Below are positions 15,207 to 22,546 of a DNA stretch of 31,563 nt, piece after piece (the stretch's first letter is position 1; every line of letters starts with the position of its first letter). Where the stretch lies: assembly GCA_004000625.1 (NCBI GenBank), contig SAUS01000030.1, positions 1 to 31,563 on the forward strand, in the 5' to 3' direction. Source of the stretch: Candidatus Cibiobacter qucibialis. Its GTDB lineage: Bacteria > Bacillota > Clostridia > Oscillospirales > Ruminococcaceae. Under the pieces are notes generated by a model, which was not told the origin of the DNA, did no database searches, and was given only the letters and a program-made list of their open reading frames with translations. The position numbers and the translations under genes are program-made.

Positions 15207-16052
15207 TTAAGACGACTTTTTATTGCGCGGCACCCGGCGCTTGGGGGCGGCTTTGCGGGGCTGGTTCTGCTTTTTGGGGGCAGCCTTTTTGGGCTGCGGG
15301 TGTACCCGCACAAACTGGATGGGGTTGCCGTTGGGCAGGGTACGCTCTTCCACTTCCAGCACCGGGATGGACGCCAGGAATTTATTCAGGCTCTTGCTGC
15401 CAAAGTTACGCACATCAAAGTCCGGGTAGCGCTTGATGAGCTGGTCTCCCACGCGGGAGGTTCGCACCCAGCCGGTGCCATCGTCCATCTCGTCGATCAT
15501 ATCGCAGACCAGGCGGCAGATGGAATCGCGGTTGATGGCGGTATCGTCCCCCGCGCCAACCTGGGCGGCGGCTTCGGCGGCAGCGGTGGAATCCGCGCTG
15601 GCATCCTCGCTTCCACCATGCTCCAAAATCAGGTCAAGGTACTTGAACTGGTCGCAGGCTTTCACAAAGGGACCAAGTGCCTTGCTTTCGCCCATGCCGA
15701 TGACCAGCTTGCCGGCTTCGCGCAGGCGGGCGGCAAGGCGGGTAAAGTCCGAATCGGACGAAACGATGCAAAAGCCATCCACATTGCCCGCATACAGCAG
15801 ATCCATGGCGTCAATGATCATTGCGCTGTCGGTTGCATTTTTGCCGGTGGTGTAGCTATACTGCTGGATGGGAATGATGGAGTTGTTCAGCAGCACATCC
15901 TTCCAGCTTTTCAGGCGGGCATCAGACCAATCGCCGTAAATACGTTTGCAGGCCGCCACGCCAAAGGACGCAGCTTCATCCAAAATCACCTTTACATATT
16001 TGGGGCTGATATTATCCGCATCGATCAGAACTGCCAGTTTCAGATCCTGCAT
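15207..16052 (-). CDS. NYN-domain (LabA/DUF88-like) protein with LOTUS/OST-HTH domain
   Basis: This 281-residue probable RNA-processing protein has an N-terminal NYN/PIN-like nuclease domain (about residues 5-150) with the acidic residues expected for metal binding: D11 and D13 in LIDADN, D75/D81/D84 in TDSAMIIDAMD, D100 and D102 in SSDSDF. After an Ala-rich linker, residues about 178-255 fit an OST-HTH/LOTUS RNA-binding domain. The tail (255-281) is Lys/Arg/Pro-rich and should bind nucleic acid. It starts 7 nt after the methyltransferase gene, whose stop lies in this gene's AAGGAAGTGAGG region. The pairing points to rRNA or tRNA metabolism. The target is unknown. Confidence 0.85.
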   Translation of the reverse strand: MQDLKLAVLIDADNISPKYVKVILDEAASFGVAACKRIYGDWSDARLKSWKDVLLNNSIIPIQQYSYTTGKNATDSAMIIDAMDLLYAGNVDGFCIVSSDSDFTRLAARLREAGKLVIGMGESKALGPFVKACDQFKYLDLILEHGGSEDASADSTAAAEAAAQVGAGDDTAINRDSICRLVCDMIDEMDDGTGWVRTSRVGDQLIKRYPDFDVRNFGSKSLNKFLASIPVLEVEERTLPNGNPIQFVRVHPQPKKAAPKKQNQPRKAAPKRRVPRNKKSS

Positions 16053-16059
16053 AGCAGCC

Positions 16060-17202
16060 TCACTTCCTTACCGGTTTGACCGGGCGGTCAAAGTACATAT
16101 AAATCTGGCAGGGGATCATGCCGTTATAAATTTTGCGGCGCTTGGCGGCCTTTTTGCCAAAGTGGGCTTCAAAATCAGCATCCGCCGTAATGGCATACAA
16201 TCCTGCGGTGGGGCTTGCCTGCCACACCTGGCCCAGGGTGCGGGCCAGGGCGGCGGCTTCGGCGGCATCGCCCAGGCGCTCGCCGTAAGGCGGGTTGGTC
16301 AGGATGATGGAGCTGGGGCGCGGGGCAAAGTCTTTTACGTCTGCCACCTCAAAGCGGCAGCGATCCCCCACCCCGGCCAGCTTGGCGTTGGCGTTGGCCA
16401 GCGCCACAGCGTTGGGGTCAATATCAAAGCCAAAGCCCTCGAACCCGGCATCCAGGCGGGAAGCCGCCAGCGCTTTCTGGCGCTCCTCCGCCCAAACGGC
16501 AGCGGGCACAAAGTCATAGTGCTCGGCGGCAAAGCGGCGGCGCAGGCCAGGGGCGATGTTCAGTGCTTTCTGGGCTGCTTCGATCACCAGCGTACCGGAA
16601 CCGCAGAAAGGATCCTGCACAGTGCTGTCGCGCCGGACAAAACCGACATCGGCAATGGTAGCGGCCAGCGTTTCCTTGATGGGGGCCAGCGTGGCGTTTT
16701 TGCGATAACCGCGCTTATGCAAGCCGTCGCCGGAGGTATCCAGCATCACTTCCACCACGTTTTTACGCAGGGCAAAGCGGATTTTGTACAAAGCACCGGT
16801 TTCCGGCAGAGTGGTGGTTTTGTGGCCGTACTGCAGCCGCTTAACGATTGCCTTTTTGACAATGCTCTGGCAGGCAGGTACGCTGGAAAGCTGGCTGGAC
16901 AGGCTGGAGCCCTTGACCGGGAACTGGGCATCCACCGGGATCAGCTCCTCCCACGGGATAGAGTAAACGCCGTCGAACAGTTCATCAAAAGTTGCGGCGG
17001 GGAAGGTTTTCAGCAGCAGCAGCACGCGCTCGGCGGTGCGCAGGTTCAGGTTTGCTGCGGCGATCATGGCGGCATCACCCTCAAACGCCACGCGGCCATC
17101 CGTCACCTTTACGTTCTGCGCACCAAGGCGTTTGACCTCAAAGGAAAGGGTATGCTCGGTGCCAAAAAAGCAGGGAGCCACCAAAGTATACATGTTGGGC
17201 AT
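16060..17202 (-). CDS. THUMP-domain class I rRNA methyltransferase, RlmL/YpsC family
   Basis: This 380-residue SAM-dependent methyltransferase is likely to modify guanine N2 in 23S rRNA, by homology to RlmL and B. subtilis YpsC. A THUMP RNA-binding region spans about residues 45-155, followed by RGYRK (164-168), the SAM loop DPFCGSGTL (197-205) and the catalytic motif TNPPYGERL (302-310). It lacks the second methyltransferase half (RlmK) found in the E. coli fusion. Older annotations call this family putative N6-adenine DNA methylase. AAAGGA lies 7 nt before the first ATG. It leads a two-gene operon with the NYN-LOTUS protein. Confidence 0.9.
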   Translation of the reverse strand: MPNMYTLVAPCFFGTEHTLSFEVKRLGAQNVKVTDGRVAFEGDAAMIAAANLNLRTAERVLLLLKTFPAATFDELFDGVYSIPWEELIPVDAQFPVKGSSLSSQLSSVPACQSIVKKAIVKRLQYGHKTTTLPETGALYKIRFALRKNVVEVMLDTSGDGLHKRGYRKNATLAPIKETLAATIADVGFVRRDSTVQDPFCGSGTLVIEAAQKALNIAPGLRRRFAAEHYDFVPAAVWAEERQKALAASRLDAGFEGFGFDIDPNAVALANANAKLAGVGDRCRFEVADVKDFAPRPSSIILTNPPYGERLGDAAEAAALARTLGQVWQASPTAGLYAITADADFEAHFGKKAAKRRKIYNGMIPCQIYMYFDRPVKPVRK

Positions 17203-17307
17203 AGTGTGTCCTTTCTGGGGCTGTGCATGGCGCAGCCGGATATGCGGGGCCGGGCATATTGGGTCAGCCCCGCGGGATAAAAATTAGATTATGCCGTTAC
17301 ATAACCC

Positions 17308-17333
17308 AAAAAAGGCCCTGCCAAGCAGAGCCT
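17308..17333 (-). terminator. Terminator after the S1-domain gene
   Basis: On the minus strand AGGCTCTGC pairs with GCAGGGCCT (one wobble pair) across a TTG loop, followed by TTTTTT. Confidence 0.85.
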
Positions 17334-17372
17334 GCATCTTATGGGCGTTGCAGTTGGCGTACGCTGCAGAAA

Positions 17373-17873
17373 TCAGCCGCGGCGGCGGGAATACCCACCG
17401 CGATGATTCTCGGTAACGCGCTTGAGATCCGCAATTTTTTCTTCGCTCTGGGTCTTATAGCGTGCCATCATATCCTCAAAGCTCAGGTCGCCCTGCGGCT
17501 GCGAGGGTTTGGGCTGCCAGACACGGGGGGCTGCTTCGCGGCGGGGCGGGCGGCCGCCAGCCGGGCGTGCACCACCGTTACTGCCCTGCTGCCCTTGGGG
17601 GCGCGGGCTGCGGGGCGCGCGGGGTGCGCGCTCCGGTGCGGGCTGGGTCTGCTTGATGGACAGTGCAATCTTGCCATCCGGCGCGATGGAGATGACCTTA
17701 ACCTTAACGGTCTGGCCAGCTTCCAGCACGGTAGCAAGGTCCTGCACAAACTCATAGCTTACCTCAGAAATGTGAACAAGGCCGGTTTTGCTTTCCGGCA
17801 GGGCAACGAAGGCGCCAAACGGCTTAATGCCGATAACTTTGCCTTCCAAGATGTCTCCAACCTGTAATGCCAA
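17373..17873 (-). CDS. yabR: S1 RNA-binding domain protein, YabR-like
   Basis: This 166-residue protein has an S1 OB-fold RNA-binding domain (residues 4-74: GDILEGKVIGIKPFGAFVAL, then KTGLVHISEV). A disordered Arg/Pro/Gly-rich segment (about 78-125) and a basic C-terminus ending YSRRRG follow. It occupies the yabR position directly downstream of divIC, as in Bacillus. The start is TTG at 17873, giving MALQVGDILEGKV as in homologues, with AAAGGGG 10 nt upstream. The frame stays open back to an ATG at 18026, which would add 51 residues unlike the family. A promoter and a long structured leader precede it. Confidence 0.87.
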   Translation of the reverse strand: MALQVGDILEGKVIGIKPFGAFVALPESKTGLVHISEVSYEFVQDLATVLEAGQTVKVKVISIAPDGKIALSIKQTQPAPERAPRAPRSPRPQGQQGSNGGARPAGGRPPRREAAPRVWQPKPSQPQGDLSFEDMMARYKTQSEEKIADLKRVTENHRGGYSRRRG

Positions 17874-18031
17874 AACTATAATACCCCTTTGCTGCCCGGC
17901 AAAACTGCCGGGTATCGTTATTGATGGAACCTTTGCTTTCAGATTCCGCTTGTATGCCTTGCAGGCAAGGCCTGCACTGTTAAAGGCTGGTTGAGTCCGC
18001 AAAAAACAGAAGCCAGCCTTTTGCATCTTCC

Positions 18032-18060
18032 ATTATACCTGGCATGGTAATCCGGCGTAA
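18032..18060 (-). promoter_or_regulatory. Predicted promoter of the S1-domain gene
   Basis: On the minus strand TTACGC (18060-18055) and TATAAT (18037-18032) are 17 bp apart, just after the divIC stop. The predicted start near 18025 gives a leader of about 150 nt if the TTG at 17873 is used. Confidence 0.6.
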
Positions 18061-18065
18061 TGCTG

Positions 18066-18347
18066 TTACTTGCCGCTCAGATCCACCCAAATGCGCTCAT
18101 TGGGTTTGGCATAGCCATCGGCGCGGGCGCTGCGTTCAATAATCGCGTCTTTGCCATCGGCCAATGCGCGTCCCAGCTCTTCGTTTTGGGCCTGCTGGGC
18201 GCTGAGCTGTTCGCGCACCGCGGCGAGTTCCTGCTGTTTGGAGCCGATGGTGATCTGGCACTGGATCAAAGTAAAAAACAAAGAACAAAACAGTGCCGCC
18301 ACAGCCAAGGGAAGCAAACGCCGCGCAATGCTTTTGTGTTGGTTCAT
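18066..18347 (-). CDS. divIC: Septum formation initiator, DivIC/FtsL-type
   Basis: This 93-residue bitopic division protein has a short basic cytoplasmic start, one transmembrane helix (about residues 11-31) and an extracytoplasmic coiled coil (35-63: KQQELAAVREQLSAQQAQNEEL). The C-terminal GYAKPNERIWVDLSG block is typical of the FtsB/DivIC family. It would act in the FtsL-DivIC-FtsQ complex at the septum. AAGGAGG precedes the ATG. The identity is supported by position between yabQ- and yabR-like genes. Confidence 0.9.
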   Translation of the reverse strand: MNQHKSIARRLLPLAVAALFCSLFFTLIQCQITIGSKQQELAAVREQLSAQQAQNEELGRALADGKDAIIERSARADGYAKPNERIWVDLSGK

Positions 18348-18452
18348 GCGGCAGCGCCTCCTTCCGGGCAGGTATCAAAATGCCGTTGTGTGCAAACCAT
18401 TGTACCGCCTGCCCGCACAAGAAGGTCTTATGCAGGCATACTCAAATACAGT

Positions 18453-18941
18453 TTAATTATATAATATTGTGCGCTTGTTTTGCAACACATTTTTCGGCTT
18501 TTTTCCGCTTTTCTTGCATGAATCTTGTGCGTTGTGCCGCCGGGCGTGCCGAATCTTTCTGATACGGGCCAGCAGCCACTGTTTGAACGGGTGTACCGCA
18601 TAGTCCGCCGCAAAGCGCAGCGGCCAGACCAGAACAAACACCGTGCCGCGCAGCGCCCTGTGCACCGCGTGGGAAACGCACCACCGCCAGCACAGTGCCC
18701 CCAGCCCCATGGCGGCGGCCATATACCAGCGCGCCGCCCCGGTAGCCGAAGCCCCCGCCGCGAAGCCGCAGCAGACAAAGGCTGCGGCAGCAAAGGCCAG
18801 CACATCCCACACAAAGCAGCGCACCGGGCCGCTGCCAAAGGCAAGGGTCGCCCCATCCCGTACAGCGCCAAGCAGCAGGCCCGCCCCAAGACAAAGCAGC
18901 ACATCGCCCAGCACTGCCCACAACGGCGGCGATGGCACCAT
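18453..18941 (-). CDS. yabQ: YabQ-like spore cortex biosynthesis membrane protein
   Basis: This 162-residue membrane protein has four hydrophobic segments (about 8-27, 41-60, 68-84, 95-112) followed by a basic cytoplasmic tail. YabQ is required for spore cortex formation in B. subtilis. Sequence similarity by eye is modest, so the call rests on topology, length and its exact position between yabP and divIC. The ATG at 18941 overlaps the yabP stop as TGATG, so it is translationally coupled and has no clear ribosome site of its own; a TTG one codon earlier is also possible. Confidence 0.8.
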   Translation of the reverse strand: MVPSPPLWAVLGDVLLCLGAGLLLGAVRDGATLAFGSGPVRCFVWDVLAFAAAAFVCCGFAAGASATGAARWYMAAAMGLGALCWRWCVSHAVHRALRGTVFVLVWPLRFAADYAVHPFKQWLLARIRKIRHARRHNAQDSCKKSGKKPKNVLQNKRTILYN

Positions 18942-19276
18942 CAACGCAGCAGACGGGCCAGCAGCCCACCGCTCTGTTTTTTGCTCTGCTGGTTCTCGGT
19001 ATACTGCAAATATTCGATCTGGCCGGAGATATGCACTTCCCCCGTGCGAACCGAAAGCTCGCTGACCTGCATTCCTTGCCCACCGATGGTCAGATCCCCC
19101 AGCGGAGTTTGCAGCGTTGCGCCCAGTTCATCACAGCTCACAATACGGGTCACACCGGTCACCGTCAGCCGGGCGCGGTTTTCCAGCGTCAGGGCATGGG
19201 CGCGCGGCGGAGCAGGCAGGTCGGATTGCTGGGGGGCATGTTCCCCAATCGGGTGCGGGCTGGTCAGTTCTGGCAT
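18941..19276 (-). CDS. yabP: YabP/YqfC-family sporulation protein
   Basis: This 111-residue protein has the YabP/YqfC pattern: LTLENRARLTVTGVTRIVSCDE, then LGDLTIGGQGMQVSEL, then a strand with VHISGQIEYLQY. In Bacillus, YabP is made in the mother cell during sporulation. The N-terminus (about 30 residues, Pro/His-rich) is longer than I expect for the family. GGAGGAAACC lies just before the ATG. It is coupled to the yabQ gene. Confidence 0.88.
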   Translation of the reverse strand: MPELTSPHPIGEHAPQQSDLPAPPRAHALTLENRARLTVTGVTRIVSCDELGATLQTPLGDLTIGGQGMQVSELSVRTGEVHISGQIEYLQYTENQQSKKQSGGLLARLLR

Positions 19277-19362
19277 GGCGGTTTCCTCCGGCAGCAGTTG
19301 TTGCTTACCCTATACCATATGCCGCACACCGCGCGGTTAGAACTCCCCCGCCCTGGTTTTTC

Positions 19363-19608
19363 TCAGCCTTCCAGGATCTCAAACAGCTCGCGGGCAACAT
19401 CCTTACCCTTGGGTTCATCAATAGAAAGCACCCGCACCTTGACGGGGCGGTTGCCGAAGGTAATCTCGATCACATCGCCGATCTTTACGGCATAGCTTGC
19501 TTTGGCGGGTTTGCCGTTCACGATCACGCGGCCCGCATCGACTACATCATTGGCCAAGGTGCGGCGCTTGATCAGGCGGCTGACTTTCAGGTATTTATCC
19601 AGTCTCAT
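19363..19608 (-). CDS. yabO: S4-domain RNA-binding protein, YabO/Hsp15 (RqcP) type
   Basis: This 81-residue protein is almost entirely an S4 domain (MRLDKYLKVSRLIKRRTLAN through VNGKPAKASYAVKIGDVIEI). Its homologue in B. subtilis, YabO (RqcP), works with RqcH in ribosome-associated quality control, helping to extend alanine tails on stalled nascent chains. Small size and position directly before yabP support this assignment over larger S4 proteins. GAGGATG precedes the ATG. A terminator separates it from the HU gene upstream, so it probably has its own promoter. Confidence 0.92.
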   Translation of the reverse strand: MRLDKYLKVSRLIKRRTLANDVVDAGRVIVNGKPAKASYAVKIGDVIEITFGNRPVKVRVLSIDEPKGKDVARELFEILEG

Positions 19609-19630
19609 GGTTCATCCTCATCTCTATGGC

Positions 19631-19673
19631 AGCGGTACTCCAGCCACCAGGCGGGAATCATGCGGCGCTGCCT
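19631..19673 (+). repeat. Decayed fragment of the MITE-like element (right end)
   Basis: About 43 bp match the last part of the 172-nt element (AGCGGT...AGGCGGGAAT..TGCGG.G.TGCC), with most differences being transitions. Only the right end remains. It lies just upstream of yabO, next to the HU terminator. Confidence 0.6.
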
Positions 19674-19680
19674 ATATCAT

Positions 19681-19715
19681 AAAAGCCCGCCGCGTTTGGG
19701 TGCGGCGGGCTTTTT
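19681..19715. terminator. Bidirectional terminator downstream of the HU gene
   Basis: GCCCGCCGC and GCGGCGGGC form a 9-bp GC stem with an 8-nt loop, flanked by AAAA and TTTTT, so it can end transcription on either strand. It separates mazG-hup from the yabO-yabP-yabQ-divIC group. Confidence 0.82.
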
Positions 19716-19745
19716 CATTCAGAGCGTATCTGACGCCTGAACAGA

Positions 19746-20018
19746 TTACTGCACAGCGTCCTTCAGTGCCTTGCCAGCCTTGAATGCGGGCAGCTTGGAA
19801 GCAGCAATGGTCATGGGCTCTTTGGTCTGCGGGTTGCGGCCCTGGCGTTCCGGGCGCTCGCGGACTTCAAAGGTGCCAAAGCCAACCAGCGAAACTTTGC
19901 CGCCGTTCTTCAGCTCTTCGGTGATAGCAGCCAGTGCTGCGTTGACAGCCTTTTCGGCGTCTTTCTTGCTCATGCCAGCTTCAGCGGCAACGGATGCGAT
20001 CAGTTCAACTTTGGTCAT
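19746..20018 (-). CDS. hup: HU-family DNA-binding protein
   Basis: This 90-residue nucleoid protein starts MTKVELIASVAAEAGMSKKDAEKAVNA and contains GKVSLVGFGTFEVRERPERQGRNPQT, the signature of HU/IHF. It would bind and bend DNA as a dimer. GGAGG sits about 12 nt before the ATG. It lies 45 nt downstream of mazG, where Bacillus has yabO directly, so it is an insertion into an otherwise conserved order. Confidence 0.97.
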   Translation of the reverse strand: MTKVELIASVAAEAGMSKKDAEKAVNAALAAITEELKNGGKVSLVGFGTFEVRERPERQGRNPQTKEPMTIAASKLPAFKAGKALKDAVQ

Positions 20019-20063
20019 TTGTTATATACCTCCAAATTAAATAAATTGCGTTTTTTTGCCTTT

Positions 20064-20753
20064 TCAGGCTACCGGCCCGGCTGCTGTGCAAAATGCCTCG
20101 TTAGCTTTTTGCAGCGCCTGTTCGGGGTCTACCCCTGCCTGCCGGGCCAGATTGGCGGCGGCAAACAACAGTTCGCCCACAGCCTGTTCTGCCTGCGCGC
20201 TGGCGGGCTGCGCCGTTTGCAGGTTCTCCGCCGCGTCTGCCAAGGCTGCAGCATCGGCTCCCTGCAGGGCTGCGCCATGGCGTGCGGCGCGCTTTTGCAG
20301 CTTGGCCGCGCGCATCAGCGCGGGCATGGCACGGGGCACACTTTCCAGGTCATCGGCCAGGGTGCGGCGGCCCTTTTCTTTATTTTTGAGCGCATCCCAG
20401 TCCGTTATACCTTCGTAACCTGGTTGGGTGCCAAAAATATTTGGGTGCCGCTCAATCAGCTTTTGGCATACGCCATCGCAGACCTGTTCCCAGGTAAAGC
20501 GGCCGGTTTCCTGTTCCATGCAGGTATGGAAAGCAACCTGCATCAGCACATCGCCCAGCTCTTCACACATCAGCACCGGGTCATCCAGGTCCAATGCGTC
20601 CACAGCCTCATACGCTTCTTCCAGGAAGTTCATCCGAATCGATGTATGGGTCTGAACTTTATCCCACGGACATCCGTTGACCGGATCCCGCAAAAGGGTG
20701 ATAATGCGGACAAGATCATCTGCCGTGTACGGGCGGTTGTGCGGATATTCCAT
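20064..20753 (-). CDS. mazG: Nucleoside triphosphate pyrophosphohydrolase MazG
   Basis: This 229-residue all-alpha NTP pyrophosphohydrolase hydrolyses (d)NTPs to monophosphates and pyrophosphate. The metal-binding motif EExxE...ExxD is visible (E45, E46, E49, E65, D68), preceded by LRDPVNGCPWDKVQTH, a MazG hallmark. The C-terminal half has a weaker, Ala-rich second repeat, as in other two-domain MazG proteins, though the whole is shorter than the 263-residue E. coli enzyme. The ATG at 20753 is chosen because a TTG at 20807 falls at the predicted transcription start. Its ribosome site is weak. It fills the yabN position of the Bacillus cluster. Confidence 0.92.
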   Translation of the reverse strand: MEYPHNRPYTADDLVRIITLLRDPVNGCPWDKVQTHTSIRMNFLEEAYEAVDALDLDDPVLMCEELGDVLMQVAFHTCMEQETGRFTWEQVCDGVCQKLIERHPNIFGTQPGYEGITDWDALKNKEKGRRTLADDLESVPRAMPALMRAAKLQKRAARHGAALQGADAAALADAAENLQTAQPASAQAEQAVGELLFAAANLARQAGVDPEQALQKANEAFCTAAGPVA

Positions 20754-20815
20754 GCATGCTGCAATGCTGCCTGCCCAGGATGTACCAGGGTCCGCTTGAA
20801 AAAACAACAGGCAAC

Positions 20816-20845
20816 ATCATACCTCTCATTCTACCGTTTTGTCAA
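20816..20845 (-). promoter_or_regulatory. Predicted mazG promoter
   Basis: On the minus strand TTGACA (20845-20840, full consensus) and TATGAT (20821-20816) are 18 bp apart. Transcription would begin near 20809. Confidence 0.68.
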
Positions 20846-20886
20846 GGAAACAATACAAGTTGCTGTTTGACAGCCGAGTTACCTGT

Positions 20887-21387
20887 TTACAGCTGTGCGC
20901 CGCAATGGTTGCAGAACAGTGCGTCTGCATCCACATCTGCATGGCAGACGGGGCACTCTTTGGTCTCACCGCGCGGGCGGTCAGCCGCATCGGCCAGAGC
21001 CTGCTCCTCCTCGGGGGTCAGGCCGGCGGGGTCATCGTGGTAGGTGGTGGGATCGTTGGGGTCCTCAGCCTCCTGCTCAGCCTCGGCAGCTTCAGCGGCA
21101 GCGGCCTCATCGGGGGTCATGCGGGCCTTGATTTCCTCAATCGCCTTTTCGATTTCGGCAATGTTCTCGATATATTTATCCACCAGGGGCTGGTTTTCCT
21201 CGTCTGCCTTATGCAGGCTGTAAACCAGTGCGCCCAGCTGGCGCTGTGCCTTGGCCAGGCGGTTCTGCTGGGATGCCAGATCCAGCTGGTTCTTGCCCTT
21301 ATCTGCAATATCCATGGCTGCCTTGTAAGCGGTATCCACAAACTGCATGCTCTGTTCTTTGATCTTATTGATATCCAGTTCAAACAT
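20887..21387 (-). CDS. Coiled-coil protein with C-terminal zinc ribbon
   Basis: This 166-residue cytoplasmic protein is of unknown function. Residues about 5-90 are helical and probably coiled coil (KNQLDLASQQNRLAKAQRQL; ENIAEIEKAIEEIKARM). A very acidic Ala/Glu/Asp-rich linker spans about 91-138. A C-terminal zinc ribbon has C145-x2-C148 and C159-x2-C162. GAGGTG precedes the ATG at 21387; an upstream extension to 21495 would run through the leader hairpin. It has a strong promoter and a leader of about 120 nt. The layout resembles zinc-ribbon proteins often seen in Clostridia, but no role is known to me. Confidence 0.75.
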   Translation of the reverse strand: MFELDINKIKEQSMQFVDTAYKAAMDIADKGKNQLDLASQQNRLAKAQRQLGALVYSLHKADEENQPLVDKYIENIAEIEKAIEEIKARMTPDEAAAAEAAEAEQEAEDPNDPTTYHDDPAGLTPEEEQALADAADRPRGETKECPVCHADVDADALFCNHCGAQL

Positions 21388-21515
21388 AATGTAACACCTC
21401 GTTATCATCTGGCCCCGGCAGGGCACTGCGCCACAGCTGCGCAGCCCGGCCGGGTGGAATGAAAAGCCGTAAAAATTTATTATTTTCGATTTCACGGCTT
21501 TTCCCTGTAAGGCTT

Positions 21516-21544
21516 ATTATACCGTATCTTTGCCTGGTTTTCAA
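21516..21544 (-). promoter_or_regulatory. Strong predicted promoter of the zinc-ribbon protein gene
   Basis: On the minus strand TTGAAA (21544-21539) and TATAAT (21521-21516) are 17 bp apart. The leader can form a long hairpin, AAAAGCCGT with ACGGCTTTT (about 21502-21461), and then GC-rich stems before the ribosome site. Confidence 0.75.
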
Positions 21545-21601
21545 TCTTGTGGCGCAAAGAATTATGTCCAAATCGTAAACATTCGGGCGTAACAGGAGAA
21601 T

Positions 21602-22546
21602 TTATTGGTTTTCTGCTCCAATGAACTCCCGCAGCATGCTTTTCTGTGGGATCAGCGCGGCATTAATGGGTACAAAATGCGCAAACCGGCTGCGCAAATC
21701 CGCCATGCGGCCCGCATTGGCGCTGGCCGTCAGCTGGTCAATATAATATTCCCAAATCCCCACCTCGCAGCTGAACGAAGTATCCAGCACAAGGTTCGCC
21801 CGATTCTTGAACGTCTTGATATACTGGTCCTCTGCCTTACAGACATGGGGCCACAGGCCGATGGTAAAATCGGCATCATGCCCGCGGAACCGCCAGTCCC
21901 GCGTAATGCGGCGGGCAAGGCGAACATCGCGGGTGGCGATCAGCCGCGCACCGTCCGGTCCGGCATATTCTTCCCGCAGGCTGGCGTAAATATTCAGCAC
22001 AGCATCCTGCGGCAAAGTCTCGGTCAGGATGGGGTTAAAGGCGTGCAGTCCCTCCACAACCACCACACCGTCGGTGCAGTCGATGTGCTGGGTCTGCGGG
22101 GCGGGCAGCTGGGTCATAAAGTCAAAGATCGGCGCATCGCACACGCCGGTCTGGGCCAGCTGCTGCAGGCAGTGCTGCACCAGCGGGATATCCAGCGCTT
22201 CCACGCATTCGTAATCATCCCGGCCATCCGGCTGTTTGGGGTAACGGCCCTCGCCCACAAAAAAGTCGTCCAGGCTCAATACCCGGCTGCGCACGCCTTT
22301 GCTGCGCATGGCGGCGGCCAACTTGTTGGCGCTGGTGGTTTTGCCCGCAGCGGAAGGCCCCGTCAGCATGACAATACGGCGGCCGGATGCCAGAACATAG
22401 GCCGCGGCGGCATCAATGCGGCTCTGGTACTGCTGTTCGCTCAGCTGCACCAAATCAGCCGGGTTGTGCGCGGCAAGGTTGAGCAACTCACACCCCACCA
22501 TGCGCTTGGGGGCGCGCGGATTCACCACAGCTGGGATATTGGTCAT
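21602..22546 (-). CDS. Uridine kinase/phosphoribulokinase-family nucleoside kinase
   Basis: This 314-residue P-loop kinase most likely phosphorylates uridine and/or cytidine. The Walker A motif is GPSAAGKT (63-70). LSLDDFFVG (90-98, DD at 93-94), the DYEC substrate segment (111-114) and VVVEGLHAFNP (162-172) match uridine kinase-like enzymes. The N-terminus carries about 55 extra residues before the P-loop domain, shorter than in TGS-fused forms of the family. The start overlaps the 3' end of hemZ by 59 nt, with AAGGAAGGAG upstream inside hemZ, so the two are coupled. A link to nucleoside salvage is plausible, but this gene is not in the deoD group. Confidence 0.85.
   Translation of the reverse strand: MTNIPAVVNPRAPKRMVGCELLNLAAHNPADLVQLSEQQYQSRIDAAAAYVLASGRRIVMLTGPSAAGKTTSANKLAAAMRSKGVRSRVLSLDDFFVGEGRYPKQPDGRDDYECVEALDIPLVQHCLQQLAQTGVCDAPIFDFMTQLPAPQTQHIDCTDGVVVVEGLHAFNPILTETLPQDAVLNIYASLREEYAGPDGARLIATRDVRLARRITRDWRFRGHDADFTIGLWPHVCKAEDQYIKTFKNRANLVLDTSFSCEVGIWEYYIDQLTASANAGRMADLRSRFAHFVPINAALIPQKSMLREFIGAENQ

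Noticed and set aside
17874..18026. N-terminal extension of the S1-domain protein from the ATG at 18026
   Set aside because: The extra 51 residues do not resemble the family. The TTG at 17873 has a ribosome site and gives the usual N-terminus. Kept only as a possible leaderless form.
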